Notes: generated by a model not told the origin, from the letters alone. A DNA stretch of 64,000 nt from Acorus gramineus (GCA_030737835.1 CM060850.1:25472296-25536295); one strand, 5' to 3'; counted from the stretch's first letter, positions 46,751-58,395 are shown. Made by a program: numbers and translations.

Positions 46751-46933
46751 TTTGGCCCATTAGAATGCCTAGCTCAGAGACCACACCACACATGAAGCCA
46801 AGTTATGTTGGCTATTCTGAGACCCAGATCACTTGTTACCTCCCACCGACCAACTATTTAAATTGTTGGTCCCCGACGCCAAACGAAAGAAAAAAAATTA
46901 TGTTAGTTTGTGTTGGAACTCTAATTTTTTAAA

Positions 46934-48265
46934 GGGAAAAATCCAAATAAACCCCTATAAAATGTTTGAAATCCATATAACTCATTTATCTTTTTAAAAA
47001 TTCATATAAACCCTTGAAAACACCTACGTAAATTTAAATAACATAATGAGTTAAACTTTCATTAACAAATGTTGAATATTATATGAATATTCGGTTTGGT
47101 TAACCCTGATTGAAAACAAAGTATACCAAATACCCTACAATTTGTTAAAAATCCAAAAAAATTTAGACATCCGAACTTTGATATATTAAAATCGTTATTT
47201 ATAAATGATTTTTCACCTTTTTAATACATTGTAGGGGCGGACTAAAGGGTTGGCTGGGCTAGGCTATAGCCTGGCTCAGATTTTTTTTTAAAAAAAACCC
47301 CATTAGCCTCTCACATTTACTAGTCTCTTGATCAATTGATTAATTGTTTTTTTCCTTAAATATTTGCATGAACTATTATATTACTATTTCTATCCATGGT
47401 TCTTTAATTCTTTAGTTATTCATGTGTGGTGGGCTTTTGTTGTTTTTCCACTTTCATTGCAACAACGAATATGAATTAGTATGGGAGATAATCAGTGAAT
47501 TCTTTTGAATTTTCCAGAATACTTTTTATTTGTTATTTAAGAGATTTTATTAATTGTTTGTTTCTTTTGTATCATTTAGATACGTTTGATTATGAACTAA
47601 GATAGATTTTTACTATTTCTTTTTTTTTTATTTATAAAATCAATAGTTTTTCATGGGATCATTGAATGAATTTTTTAATATTTTATTTACATGTCATGTT
47701 TGGGTTGAATTTTCACTTTGGGATATTTTCTAATTTTTTTTGAATTTTTCAATTTTTTTAATTTCTTTCATTTAAATTTTATTTTGAAATAAGGTAGAAT
47801 TATACAATTTCATTTAATAAAATTATAATTTTGAATACATAGAAAAACAAACTATTCTTAAACATTTTAAGACTCAATTTCAGTAGTACTTTATTATATA
47901 GTTTTTTTTTATATCTTTATGTCATCTTGACAAAATTTTGATTATGAACTTGATTTGTTATATATAAATTTTTGTTTAGTATTTTATCGATTACACAGAA
48001 AGTTTTATCAGAAGATTCGTTCAGCCCATCCTAAAATAAAGTCCCAGATCCGCCCCTGATACATTGTAGGATTGTTTTTATATATTATATTTTTAGTCAG
48101 GGTTAATCAAACATGGTATTCGTAAAATATATTTATCTGTCAATGAAAAGTTTAACTCAGGGGATTTTTTGGATTTACATAAGTTTCATTGGATTATATG
48201 GATTTTAAATAAAGTGAAGGGGTTATATGAATATCATACATTTGACATGTTATTTGGACTTTTCT
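46934..48265. mobile_element. Fold-back element interrupted by a hAT insertion
   Basis: The left arm 46934-47231 (GGGAAAAATCCAAATAA, AGTTAAACTTTCATT, GGTTAACCCTGATTG) and right arm 48067-48265 (CAGGGTTAATCAAACATGG, AATGAAAAGTTTAACTCA, TTATTTGGACTTTTC) are inverted copies. They are split by the 827-bp hAT element. It is a relative of the MITE at 40454-40713. Confidence 0.7.
47232..48058. mobile_element. Non-autonomous hAT element, exact 8-bp target duplication
   Basis: Starts TAGGGGCGGACTAAAGG and ends AGATCCGCCCCTG, the classic plant hAT ends (CAGGGGCGGA type). It is flanked by ATACATTG at 47224-47231 and 48059-48066. Just inside the right end, AGCCCATCCTAAAATAAAGT is the inverse of the sequence beside the element at 63711. 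There is no open frame of note; the interior is AT-rich. Confidence 0.88.
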
Positions 48266-49225
48266 TTTTTTTTTAAAAAAGGAAAAATTAATTAGAAGTC
48301 CCTGGGGATACCTGTGTAATAACAATAGGTCCCTTGACTTTTTCTTCTTTTCTTTAGGTCCCTAAGTTAGTGGTGATATTTTGTTTGGGTCCTTCCATTC
48401 AACACCCATCCATTTTAGTTATTTGTCTTCTCTTTTATCCCGACGTGAACATTAATTTCCTATCTCCACCAACCTCTCCTTCTCCCCCAAGCTCTCTCTT
48501 TCTCCCCCAAACAACTCAAAAATATGTCAAACCATCTCCATGAGCTCCCATTGCGCCGATCTCGCCCCCTAACAAGTCTGACCTCACCACCCCCCCCCCA
48601 CCCGTCTCCACGTACCCCACCACGCCCTTCAACCACCTCCCGTGGCCCCAACCCCCCGATCGTGACCCCGACCTCCCCCGAGCCCCAATCTCACCCCCTT
48701 GAGATATCAATATGTGTTTTTTTATGGAATTTTGTTGAAATATTGTATTCCTCTTTTTAGTATTTTAATGTGGGATGTTTATATGAATGTTCCACAAATA
48801 GGGAGTTTTCAGAATTTTAAAGTGTAAAGGTGTACACAGTACACTTATCAGTGTACACATACAATACATGGTATAGTGTGCGGCGCTTATCCATTTTATA
48901 TAGTCATATTTATGAAATTCTCAAAATTTCACTCTTTATATAGTTATGCATTTTTTTGAATTATGAGATTCTCAAAGTGTGAATAACATTGTGCATAGAA
49001 AACTTAATAATATACACTGTCAACAATATTGTGTGTTTTCTAAGCATGCACACTATCCAAATTCATATCAGTTGCATTTTCATATTTGCATATTACTTTA
49101 TTATTGTTCAACAATGGAACTAATCATAGCAGCTTGTACATATATGGGAGATGCAGAGTTGGTTAACATATGTAGAATATCAACATATGCTTATATTGTC
49201 AATGAATTGATAGAAAGATGGGGCT

Positions 49226-49705
49226 TTGATGCGGCCAACGGCCAAAGTCATTCTGAAGTATAGAATTATGGGGAAAGAAATGATTAAAGTTACCATTGGT
49301 AACGATAAGGCAGTAGAGAGGATGTACGACATCCATAAGATGTGTGGGGCATGTAGAGGTTGGCAGGTGAATAGGTTGCCATGTGTGCATGGCTGTGCTG
49401 CAGTGTGAAAAATAAACTGCTCCATCATTGATTATTGTTCACTGTATTTTCTGTCGGATACATTCCGCCAAACATATGCAGGTGTAATTCTATCTGTGGT
49501 GGGCGCTTAGAGACCAGCTGAGGAAATAGATGAAAGGGTATTAATCAAACCTCCATTTACGAAGATCAGGTCAGGGAGGAAGAAGAAAAATAGGATAGAG
49601 TCGCAGGAAGATCCAGATGCGATAATCCACAATCGATATTCGAGGTGCAAGGGATTTGGACACAATAGGAAGACATGTAATAATTCAGTGGCTGTTGAAG
49701 AATGA
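49226..49705 (+). pseudogene. MuDR-type MULE transposase C-terminus, two in-frame stops
   Basis: One frame reads MCGACRGWQVNRLPCVHGCAA, the SWIM zinc finger of MuDR transposases (C-x-C-x-n-C-x-H, here CGAC...C.H), then a TGA at about 49406, DYCSLYFLSDTFRQTYAGVILSV, a TAG at about 49510, and RPAEEIDERVLIKPPFTKIRSG followed by RCKGFGHNRKTC, the terminal C-x2-K..GHNRKTC zinc knuckle. The catalytic DDE region is not present upstream. The frame is otherwise intact to the final TGA at 49703-49705, so decay is moderate. Confidence 0.82.
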
Positions 49706-49894
49706 TGTATTTATTAATGATGTACTATTCTATTTTTAGTTTATGAATATCTGTCTGTTTTTATCAATGATGTATTCTATTGAAAGTTTATAAACATTTA
49801 TCTATCATTATGAATGATGCATTCCATTTCTTTTAGAATGATATATTCCATTTCTTTTAGAATGATGTATTTTCCTGATATTCATATACAACAA

Positions 49895-50125
49895 GTATAA
49901 CAGTGTACATATTGGTAATAACAATGTACATACTGTAATACACATAACCTGTAACAGTGTACAGATTAGCAATACCAGTGTACAAACTATTGATAATAGG
50001 GTAATATACAGAACCTGTAACATGTATCACAGTGTACATACTGTTGATAACAGTGTACACAGTATCACACACAGAATCTGTAACAGGTATAATAGTGTAC
50101 AAATTGAGAATAACAGTGTACATAT
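49895..50125. repeat. Array of CAGTGTACA motifs (block 1)
   Basis: CAGTGTACA or near matches occur at about 49901, 49955, 49976, 50030, 50051, 50094 and 50114, separated by CTGTAA.A and ACCTGTAAC words. The same core appears as TCAGTGTACACA near 48860. Confidence 0.75.
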
Positions 50126-50377
50126 GGTAATCTGTGAACCTGATATGCACATACAACATGTATAACAATGTACATACTGTTTATAACAGTCTACATAGTG
50201 TAACACATACAACCTGTAAAACACATTTCAAACATAAATTTCACTTTATAAACACATTTCAAATATAAATTAAACTTCATAAACACATTTCAAACAATAA
50301 TGTATCCTTTAAACTGTAAAATATCATCTCATAGTGTTATGAATATTTCAACAATCACATCAATTACAACAATCACA

Positions 50378-50745
50378 TCACATCAATTACACTTATTGTT
50401 TATAGACTGTTCCTGTATTTTCTTAATACGATCCTCACTCTTTCTAGCTCTTTTGATGATTTTGACTCTGTACTCCCCTCGAAACTTTGGAATATCTTTT
50501 TGCGTAAAATCCAAATCTCCTTACTCATTGTAGCCGCTCGTAACAATGACGTCCAACAGCTCTGACTCGAACTGCATCTTGGGAATGTTGATCAAAATAT
50601 TGAATAGAGTCTTCTTCATTAACCTTCTATGGCATGGTCTGACTGCCATCCCATCCATAGTAGTTCTGTAGAAGATTGGGAAGCAACGATGCTGCACCAA
50701 CATCGATTTGGATGAGCCATTATAGAATTTTATTTGCACCAACAT
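50378..50745 (-). pseudogene. Unrecognised minus-strand coding relic inside MULE copy 2
   Basis: On the minus strand the frame 50745-50521 (MLVQIKFYNGSSKSMLVQHR..., FYRTTMDGMAVRPCHRRL, ELLDVIVTSGYNE) meets a TAA and continues in frame as GDLDFTQKDIPKFRGEYRVK, then RARKSEDRIKKIQEQ, before a final stop near 50378. Protein-like composition across a stop suggests a former gene. I do not recognise the family; the position opposite the transposase suggests a second MULE gene or a captured fragment. Confidence 0.35.
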
Positions 50746-50984
50746 TCAAGGACTTCTTCGAGGTGTCAATTTGTCTGGACGAGTCATTATATGTCTTGTT
50801 GCTGGTAATGGTTAACAATAATAGTTAGAATCACTGCCTTAGATCAAAATAGAATTATGATATCAGTGTATAATAAGTGTGCATATAAGTGTACACAAAA
50901 CATTGTAATAATAAAGAACCCATATTTGATACCTCTAACAATCAAACCTCCATAAACAAACAAACCTCCATAAAAACATTTCAA

Positions 50985-51560
50985 ATAGGTATAGACATAA
51001 AGAAGGCATGAAAACCAACGGCTAGGGCTACACAATCAGAAGAGTAAATTAGAGTGTAAATAAGGGTGCAGATAGGAAGAATAAGGGTGCACATATAAAA
51101 ACTAACGGTGCACAGTGAATGAGATATCTCATAAATCTCACATTTAGAATTGCTGATCAAACATCCATATGGCATAAACAAAAAACATTTCAAATAATTA
51201 TAGACATAAAGAAGGCATGAACACCTGAGGCACTTAGGAAGAATACCAGTGTACAAATAATGTACTTATGAACAACCAACATATAATCTAGGTTTAGATA
51301 ACATTCCATAGTAACCTAGGGTTGGGGATACACAATGACAAAAATACATAAGGGTGTACATATGAAAACTAACAGTGTACATATGAAAACTAACAGTGCA
51401 CAGTGGATGAGATATCTCATAAATCTCACATTTACGATTGCCAATCAAACATCCGTATGGTATAAACAAATAACGAACAATACCAATCAAAATGTCACCT
51501 GGGGCTAGGGCTACATATTCAAAAAAATAAATTCGGGTGTGCATAGAAAGAATAGCAGTG
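50985..51560. repeat. Direct repeat, period 288 bp, with GTGTAC motifs (block 2)
   Basis: GAGATATCTCATAAATCTCA occurs at 51121 and 51409, each followed by ATC-AAACATCC-TATGG and preceded by GGTGCACA/GTGTACA motifs and ATGAAAACTAACAGTG. About two units are present. A small exact duplication of ACATATGAAAACTAACAGTG lies at 51357-51398. Confidence 0.7.
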
Positions 51561-52411
51561 TACCTTCAAATATTACCAATGAAAAGTATATTTGAGAGAA
51601 AATGCACATAACAATACAATAAAAAAATGAAAAAACATAGATTTCATTGTCTTCAAGTCCAAGGGAAGAAAAACAATGTACATACAAACATATAAAGCTC
51701 TCTCATACATACCTTTCAAGCCGTCAATGCTCTTCGGAGCTAGATCTGTAGCTGCAGATGCTCTTCGGAGCTGGATTTTGCAGCGTGGACGACGAAAATG
51801 GAGGGATTGGAGGAGGTCATAGTGTGGATGGGAGACCTAGAGTTTGAGAGATGGTAAGAAAGGAGAGGGAGTTCTTTTGGAGGAGAAAACATTTGGGTTT
51901 CATAAGGGTTTAATAAGGGGCATAACGGAGAGATCAAACAAAAAAAGGAATGACAGTTAGTGTCAGAGATCCAAATATAATATATCTCATACTTTTAAAA
52001 ACCTAAAAAAAAAAAAAATTAAAGGACCTATTATTATTACACAGATGTCCCTCTAATTAATTTTTCCAAAAAACAATACGCAGCGATCATCAGATCATGT
52101 GCGAGATGCACCGACGGAGACTGCTCCGTATGCAAGTGGTCCCCATTTCAATTAATCCGTCAAAGGCAAAGGACAATACATCCTTGCGTGGTTGGCACTT
52201 CTGGAATTGGCTTTTTTTTCATATCCGTCCTTTGTCTTTGTGTCTGCATTTTGTTTTTTTTTACTTTCCTTTTATTTTTCTTAATTTTAGGTGAGCAGTA
52301 ATCAATGGCATCGTATGACGCTTATGTGAAGATATTACGTACAATGTTTTGGTTCTCCAAAGTATGAGAAACTGAAAAGGTCTTTCTAAAGATGGATTTT
52401 ATTTTTGTATG

Positions 52412-52620
52412 TTTTTTTTTTTAAAAAAAATAATAAGCTAACTACTTCTTTTCATTAATGAAGAAAAGAGTGTACATGCCAACAAAATTAAAACACACAC
52501 CAAATACAGTGTTAAGGGCACGCATCAAGCAACAACAAAAAGAAAGACTAACACACAAGCCCCAACCTCCTTGAGGAAACTAGATTAGAGAATATCCAAT
52601 GCTATCGGAGTTAGAGGCTC
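52412..52620 (-). mobile_element. Probable LINE 3' tail, minus strand
   Basis: Reading the minus strand: GTTGGCATGTACACTCTTTTCTTCATTAATGAAAAG, then TTATTATTTTTTTTAAAAAA. GTACACTCTTTT...TTAATGAAA before an A-run is a common plant LINE 3' end. Target duplications were not found. Confidence 0.4.
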
Positions 52621-52649
52621 CTAAGTCATATTTGGAAAGAAAATAAAAA

Positions 52650-52945
52650 AAATGGGCTCCAAGCCTCCACTGGACTCCCTATATTTAACATTAAGTATTT
52701 ATTCGATGAGAAAATCTCCCTACATGTATGAGTGAAATTTGACTCCTTATTGCATGGACCCCACATCACACTTTATAAAATAAGTACTTTCAATGGGCCT
52801 CGCATCACAATTTATTAATAAAAAAAATTGTGTGGGAGTTCTTGAGGGAGTAAGATTAGGTAATACACTCTCAAAATGACTTGCTATCTTTATTGACTCT
52901 TAAATATAAGGAATATTTAGATAGTGTGGTTGGAAATGCTCTTAG
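52650..52945. repeat. MITE-like block, about 290 bp
   Basis: The left side CTCCCTATATTTAACATTAAG and the right side CTTAAATATAAGGAATATTTAG are inverted. The right end reads GTGGTTGGAAATGCTCTTA, a common MITE terminus (inverse of AGAGCATTTCCAACCAC). The left end is poorly kept. Confidence 0.45.
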
Positions 52946-54744
52946 AAAGGGTTATCATCTTCCTCCCAAAGCCCACTGACTTTGAAAACTAGAAGAGAGT
53001 TTTGCTGCTATCTTACCGAAGCAGCCATCAGGCATTTCTCTAGCTTCTAAGATGAATTTTGTTAACTATTGCCCCTAAACACCGGTGAAAAATCCCATCT
53101 ATTATTATTATTATTTGAAAGGAAGATGCTATGCAATCCTTTTATGGAATATATATGTTATTACAAAATATATTATTACAAATATATACTTCATTGAATT
53201 ATAAGAATACATTTTTTTTTAAATATAAATTTTTTTAAAGATATATATAACTCTTTAATATAAGTATATGACGCTATCAAGATATATGCGACTGAAATTA
53301 TAACTGAAAAAAAAGACTACATGCAGCAAAACTAAAGAAATTCATAAATTCTTGATTTTTACATTGAATATGATGACACCATCACCTGTGATTCAATATT
53401 TGGTTAACATCACAAGATCGCTCTTAATTGTGTATAATAAAATATTATACAAGTTTATATTTAAAATTATGAAAATATAATAATTATTATATTTTATGAT
53501 ATTTAACATAAATGTTAGAAAAATATGTTGTGCGTGATCTTATCTTTTAAATTTTTTTATTGAATAGTAATTTTGTTTATTGATAATAGTAGTTTTGGAT
53601 TTTTAAAAAAATAAGAAACTTTCTGATTATTTTTAAAATAGCCAAATCAGTGTCATGGGCATGCATTTAAAGTTGAACTTGTATATTTATAAAAAATTAT
53701 TAAAAACATTAATAAGTAATGAATATTATAAAATGTTTTGAGAACACTAGTTAATAAAATCCCTAATAAGATAATAAAATCAATTCACATATTTATTAAA
53801 GTTATTACAAAAGCCTCATAATTCTACTAACTATCATTTATCATCATGAAATCCGAGATGACCCATTTGAGAAATTAATTCCTTTTTCTGTATCGTAAAA
53901 GTTGCCAACCTTAGACTGGGTAATGCCCAAACACCAATGAATACACGCAGGTGGTTCCAGCTATGCGCACAAACAAATTTAAAGAAAGAAAAAAAAACAT
54001 TATGATTGGCATGTGAACAGCTGAACATTCGAGTCCCTTTAATTTAGCAGTGGTGGTGCTAGTATAATCTAATATATAATAATTAAATATTATTTAATAA
54101 CAAAGATAATGTGAATATGCCTGTTAGAATATTGTCCCACAATTGAACATGTATTTAAAAATTTTTAATTTTTCAAACACAGAATCTATTTAAATATAGA
54201 TCTAACTCACTGTTTTTATATATTATATATTTAGGATCCATTGATACCTGTTTCTATAGTTTGTATGGATTTTACAAAGACAAATCTAAACGTAAATCTA
54301 AATGATTTTTAACAAATATTTATTTTTTGTTAATTAAATTCTGAGTATTCTAAAACCTCCTCTTGAAACAAAGCTTTAAAAAATATACTAAATTTTTGAA
54401 AAGCATGTTGTTGAACAAGATATTCGAATGGAAACTTAGTTAAAAGAGATTTGTAACTCAATCATTTTTATAGTATCATATATGTCAGTTAATCCCTCGA
54501 CCCAATGTAATGAGTTATATAACTGATTGTTTAAATTTTTTAACAATTTTTATAAATATTATTATTCAATCCATTGCAATATATATAAGTTACCTTTTAT
54601 AAAAATATATATTTCATTAGATGAAATATATAATTAAAAAATAAATAAAAACATGATAGGCTATATTTTAGATTGTAAAATGAAGTGAAGTAACATAATC
54701 TTAGCGACCTGATTCTACTTTTTAATGAAACAGAAAGTGTAAAC

Positions 54745-54925
54745 GTGTTACCAAACGTCTTTCAGAACACAGACTTAATTAAAAAATTATTTACAGCTTT
54801 TAGTACAAAAATTTTACTTTTAAAAGCGAGTTTATAATAAATAGGGCTTTTAGTACCTAAGAAGCGAGTTTATATAAGTTACTTTATTAAAAATCTTATT
54901 TTTTCAAACATCTTTACAAACCCTA
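54745..54925. repeat. MITE-like block shared with 33585-33768
   Basis: Contains AAACGTCTTTCAGAACACAGACTTAATTAAAAAATT, TTTTAGTACAAAAATTTTAC, AGTTACTTTATTAAAAATCTT and ends CTTTACAAACCC, aligning in order with the block at 33585-33768. Confidence 0.45.
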
Positions 54926-54968
54926 GTTAATGATCTCAAATCTAACCCCGTATCAATAGGGCATCAAT

Positions 54969-55198
54969 CTTGGGTGCGTTTGGTTGCGCGATTGCAAAAT
55001 TGATTCTGCAGGAATCTAGGGTTTACAACTGATTATGCAGGAAGCTCACACCTCTCAGCTTTTTGAAACCGCAGTTTTTTAACACTATTAACTGAAATCT
55101 GTGTGTATGAATTTGCTACAATAAAACTGTTTTTATACGATTATAAACATAATTTTCTGCGATTACAAACGCTGCACAATCACGCAATCAAACACAAG
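54969..55198. mobile_element. MITE, 230 bp, TIR about 22 bp
   Basis: The left end CTTGGGTGCGTTTGGTTGCG.GATTGC and the right end GCACAATCACGCAATCAAACACAAG are inverted with few mismatches. Inside, CTGCAGGAATC and TTTTCTGCGATTACAAACG continue the symmetry. No target duplication was recognised. Confidence 0.6.
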
Positions 55199-55580
55199 TA
55201 AAACTCAGCCTTAACTCCAGGCTGTTGGAATATTGGACAATTGTTATTTCGATGAATATACTCTCGGATAGCTCTACCGTCTACTGTATCCTCAGAAAAA
55301 AAAAGAAAAAGAAAAAAAGAAACACCAGACCATTAACAAGTAACACCAGAGTCACCAGACCACCACCCGAAGCAGAAACAACTTCCGCCAAACCGCACAC
55401 GTCACATGCACTCCCTAACCATAGTTAGTCTAACCCCACCTCTTCAACCCAAATCTCAGTCATTTTCAAACCCTTTTCAGAGCCCCCACTTCCACCACCA
55501 CCAACCTCATAAACAACACACAGAAGCAGCAACACTAACCCAGTGAGAGACTGAACAAGCAGAAGAAGAGACTACCAACA

Positions 55581-56843
55581 ATGGCGGCCACCACCAGCAC
55601 ATCCCATCTCTTCTTTTCCTTCATCTTCTCCCTCACCATCCTCATCTCCACAGTCCACTCCCACAACATCACCGACATCCTTTCCAAGTTCCCCGACTAC
55701 AGCCTCTACAACAGCTACCTCACCCAGACCAAGCTCGCCGACGAGATCAACACCCGCGAAACCCTAACCTGTCTCGTCCTCAACAACGCCGCCATGTCCT
55801 CCCTCTCCGCCAAACGCCCCCTCTCCGCCATCAAGAACGCCCTCAGCCTCCTCACCGTCCTCGACTACTTCGACGGCCAGAAGCTCCACGACCTCTCCAG
55901 CGGCACTGTCCTCTCCACCACCCTCTACCAGACCACCGGCAACGCCCCCGGCAACCTCGGCTTCGTCAACATCACCGACTTAAAGGGCGGCAAAGTCGGA
56001 TTCGGCTCCGCCGCCCCCGGATCCACCCTCGACTCCACCTACGTCAAGTCCGTCAAGCAGATCCCGTACAACATCTCCGTCGTCGAGATCTCCGCCCCGA
56101 TCGTCTTCCCCGGCCTCCTCACCGACTCCGCCGGCCCCGATTTGAACCTCACCGCCGTCCTCGACAAGGCCGGATGCAAGATCTTCGCGTCGCTCGTCGT
56201 CCGATCGGGGGTTCTCAAGTCGTACCAGTCGGCGATGGCGAAGGGGCTCACCATCCTCGCCCCGTCCGACATGGCGTTTGCGGCGAAGGGGGTTCCGGAT
56301 GTCGGGAAGCTCAGCAGCGCCGATTTGGTCGCTCTGCTTCAGTACCACGCATTGCCCGGGTACGTCCCGAAAGGGGCGCTCAAGACGACGACGGCGCCGA
56401 TCGGTACCATGGCGAGCAGCGGCGCCGGGAAGTATGACCTGTCGGTGTCGGCGACGGGGGACGAGGTCACGCTCCACACGGGGGTCGACAGTTCTAGGGT
56501 TTCGGGGACGGTCGTCGATTCGACGCCTCTTTGCATCCTGACCGTCGATAATGTGCTCCTCCCCAGGGAGCTTTTTGGGACGTCTCCGTCTCCGGCACCG
56601 GCGCTTGGTCCGGTGGTGTCACCTGCGCCTTCTCCTGTCTCGGCTTCGCCGAGCCCGTCGCCGGTGGCGAGGTCACCATCGCCTGCGGCGATGTCTCCGC
56701 CGGCACCGCCGGCGGGGTCTCCTGAGGGTTCGCCGTCGGAGTCGGCGAACGATGTGACCAAATCCGGAGCGGGTGGTGTTAGGGTATCGAAGGCTCTTGG
56801 AGGTTTAGCGGTTCTGCTTTCTTTGATGTCGTCCGTATTGTGA
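55581..56843 (+). CDS. Fasciclin-like arabinogalactan protein (GPI-anchored)
   Basis: Cell-surface proteoglycan of the FLA family, most like the group containing FLA8/FLA10 and FLA1/FLA2, with roles in wall adhesion and growth. Single exon, 420 aa. Signal peptide about 1-27, cleaved before HNITDIL. FAS1 domain 1 about 28-175 ([35 protein letters not shown]) and FAS1 domain 2 about 190-335 ([51 protein letters not shown]). The Ala/Ser/Pro-rich AG-glycan region is at about 338-395 ([22 protein letters not shown] repeats). The C-terminus is hydrophobic ([14 protein letters not shown]), a GPI-anchor signal. Several N-glycosylation NxT/S sites are visible. GC-rich, strongly biased codons, unlike the flanks. 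Antisense frames at 55980-56761 are shadows. Confidence 0.96.
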   Translation: MAATTSTSHLFFSFIFSLTILISTVHSHNITDILSKFPDYSLYNSYLTQTKLADEINTRETLTCLVLNNAAMSSLSAKRPLSAIKNALSLLTVLDYFDGQKLHDLSSGTVLSTTLYQTTGNAPGNLGFVNITDLKGGKVGFGSAAPGSTLDSTYVKSVKQIPYNISVVEISAPIVFPGLLTDSAGPDLNLTAVLDKAGCKIFASLVVRSGVLKSYQSAMAKGLTILAPSDMAFAAKGVPDVGKLSSADLVALLQYHALPGYVPKGALKTTTAPIGTMASSGAGKYDLSVSATGDEVTLHTGVDSSRVSGTVVDSTPLCILTVDNVLLPRELFGTSPSPAPALGPVVSPAPSPVSASPSPSPVARSPSPAAMSPPAPPAGSPEGSPSESANDVTKSGAGGVRVSKALGGLAVLLSLMSSVL

Positions 56844-57439
56844 GGCGGTTTCTGTGGATTTTCCGCTTCAATCTTCGACTACACTCTTCATTTCGGATTT
56901 CTGTTGCAGATCTGGTGATGCTTATTTATTTTATTTTATTTTATTGTTGTTGTCATGTAGGTTTTGGTGCGCGTTTTATTTGTTAAGACTTCATTTTCGT
57001 GTTCATTTTGTATCTGTGATCACACTTACAGCATTTGAGTAGTGAGTTTGAGAGCTTGTGAGAGTGACTGCGGGTTCTGTATTTCTCTAGGCCTTTTTGA
57101 AAACATATTTTTCTTGTTTTGGTGACTAGGAGAGCTGTTGTTGTGTAGTGGGTTCTGATGGTTTTTTATTTATTTTTTGCACTCTTTGTTTGGCACGCGG
57201 GGGGGAGATTGTGACTGACAGAGTCCATGTGGGAGACATGAGGGCCCTTTTTTTGTTGCAGGGAGCTCAACGAGTCATCTTTATGGCGTTTTATTTTTAT
57301 TTTTTTGTAATTCGGTCTCCGGAGAAGAACATAGGATTCTTTTGGGCATCGATTGGCTGGAAAGAGCCGTTGGGTGATATGATTTTTGTTTTGTTAATTA
57401 GTTGCCCCACTCTCGATCACACATAAAGTATTAGCCCCC

Positions 57440-57945
57440 GGTTTTTTCATTTGGGCCGGTTGAACCTGATTCAACTCGGTTCATAGGCGAGTTTGAGTTG
57501 AAGTTTTTTTCTGTTGGGTTTAACACGACGCTAATCCGAACTCAATTCGGGTGTCGGGTTATGCAGGTTTAATCTGAATCTGAATTGGTGAATGTTTTTT
57601 TTTATTATTTTTGTTGAAAAGCGATAAGTTATCTTTGGCTTAATTAAAATTTAAAATATGCATTCATAAACTATTTGGATTTTGTAAATTTTTTTTTGTA
57701 GTGAATATACATTTAATTAATTATACTTTATTGTGTTATTTATTAAATAATTTTTATGATGTTTTAAGTATTAAACCCGAGCTCTACTAGAGCCTGAATT
57801 CAACCTGAACCCGACCCGACCTGAACCCACGGGTTGAGGTTATGTTCGGGTTGAATCCTTCGGGTTGAGGCGGGACTCGAGTTCGGGTTGGGCTCTATGC
57901 AATGTGGGTGAGAGCAGAATCCCAACCCGTCTGAGTTGCACCTCT
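57440..57945. repeat. CGGGTTG-rich dispersed repeat, copy 2
   Basis: Rich in GGTTGAACCTGATTCAACTC, GGGTGTCGGGTT, CCCGACCCGACCTGAACCC and GAGGCGGGACTCGAG words in both orientations. It ends GAGTTGCACCTCTAT, a hAT-MITE-like terminus. Related to 32825-33430 and 60990-61425. Confidence 0.45.
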
Positions 57946-57954
57946 ATCGATTGG

Positions 57955-58395
57955 AACGGTAATAAACCCCAGATAAATAACCTGGTATTAACTGGAATAA
58001 CGGTTTTAATTCGTTTGTTTGTCTAGTATATCCTAAAATATCTTATGCAGAATAAACTGGTCTATGAATTCCAACCAATCTCTGTAATTAAAGTTATCAT
58101 AAATTATTCCATGTGGGTTCACTGTCAAATCAACTGTCAACCTCTCTTATAAATCATATGTCAAATCAACTTTCATTATTTTTTCACCTTTTGTAAATCA
58201 TTTTTTATTTTTTATTCATATTTTATTCAAACAATAAAATATTTATTCTTATATTTATCAATTAAAATAATTTAAAAACAATAAAATATAAAATCATTTT
58301 ATTATTATTTATATTTACTTATATTAAAATAAATTTATACCTGATAATAAATTATATTTCCGTATTAAATGGTGTTTCAAATGGGGGCTTAAAGT
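57955..58395. repeat. Dispersed repeat related to 37740-38215
   Basis: Contains AACGGTAATAAACCCCAG..., GGGTTCACTGTCAAATCAAC and a long AT-rich 3' part, ending near GTATTAAATGGTGTTTCAAA. It shares its motif order with the earlier copy. Confidence 0.4.

Larger units (their letters stand above)
45048..46933. other. GT47 downstream region and Copia remnants
   Basis: The GT47 3' end is followed by AT-rich sequence with an inverted repeat (45312-45535), then a possible LTR promoter and decayed Copia fragments. No host gene is seen. Confidence 0.5.
48281..52067. mobile_element. 3.8-kb MULE with long inverted repeats and decayed transposase (copy 2)
   Basis: The left end GGAAAAATTAATTAG...AGTCCCTGGGGATA..CTGTGTAATAACAATAGGTCC returns inverted at the right end (GGACCTATTATTATTACACA, GATGTCCCTCTAATTAATTTTTCC). 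Similarity continues inward for more than 100 bp. Between the ends are a MuDR-type transposase C-terminus, arrays of the GTGTAC motif, a 288-bp direct repeat and minus-strand coding relics. Flanks are A-rich, so the 9-bp duplication is not clear. Confidence 0.8.
52068..55580. other. AT-rich spacer upstream of the FLA gene
   Basis: No host gene is supported. It contains a minus-strand LINE tail (about 52412-52620), a MITE-like block (52650-52945), a MITE-like block shared with 33585-33768 (54745-54925) and another MITE (54969-55198). The last 200 bp are the CA-rich FLA leader. Confidence 0.5.

Noticed and set aside
48516-48760. Pro/Thr-rich and antisense Gly/Arg-rich frames inside MULE copy 2
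   Set aside because: They arise from a C-rich low-complexity stretch with a poly-C run. No domain is visible.
49895-51560. CRISPR-like array from the regularly repeated motifs
   Set aside because: This is a plant nuclear transposon. The repeats are short and degenerate, the spacing is irregular, and there are no associated genes.
55980-56761. Antisense and off-frame open frames in the FLA gene
   Set aside because: Produced by the strong GC bias of the FLA coding sequence; none shows a protein family.
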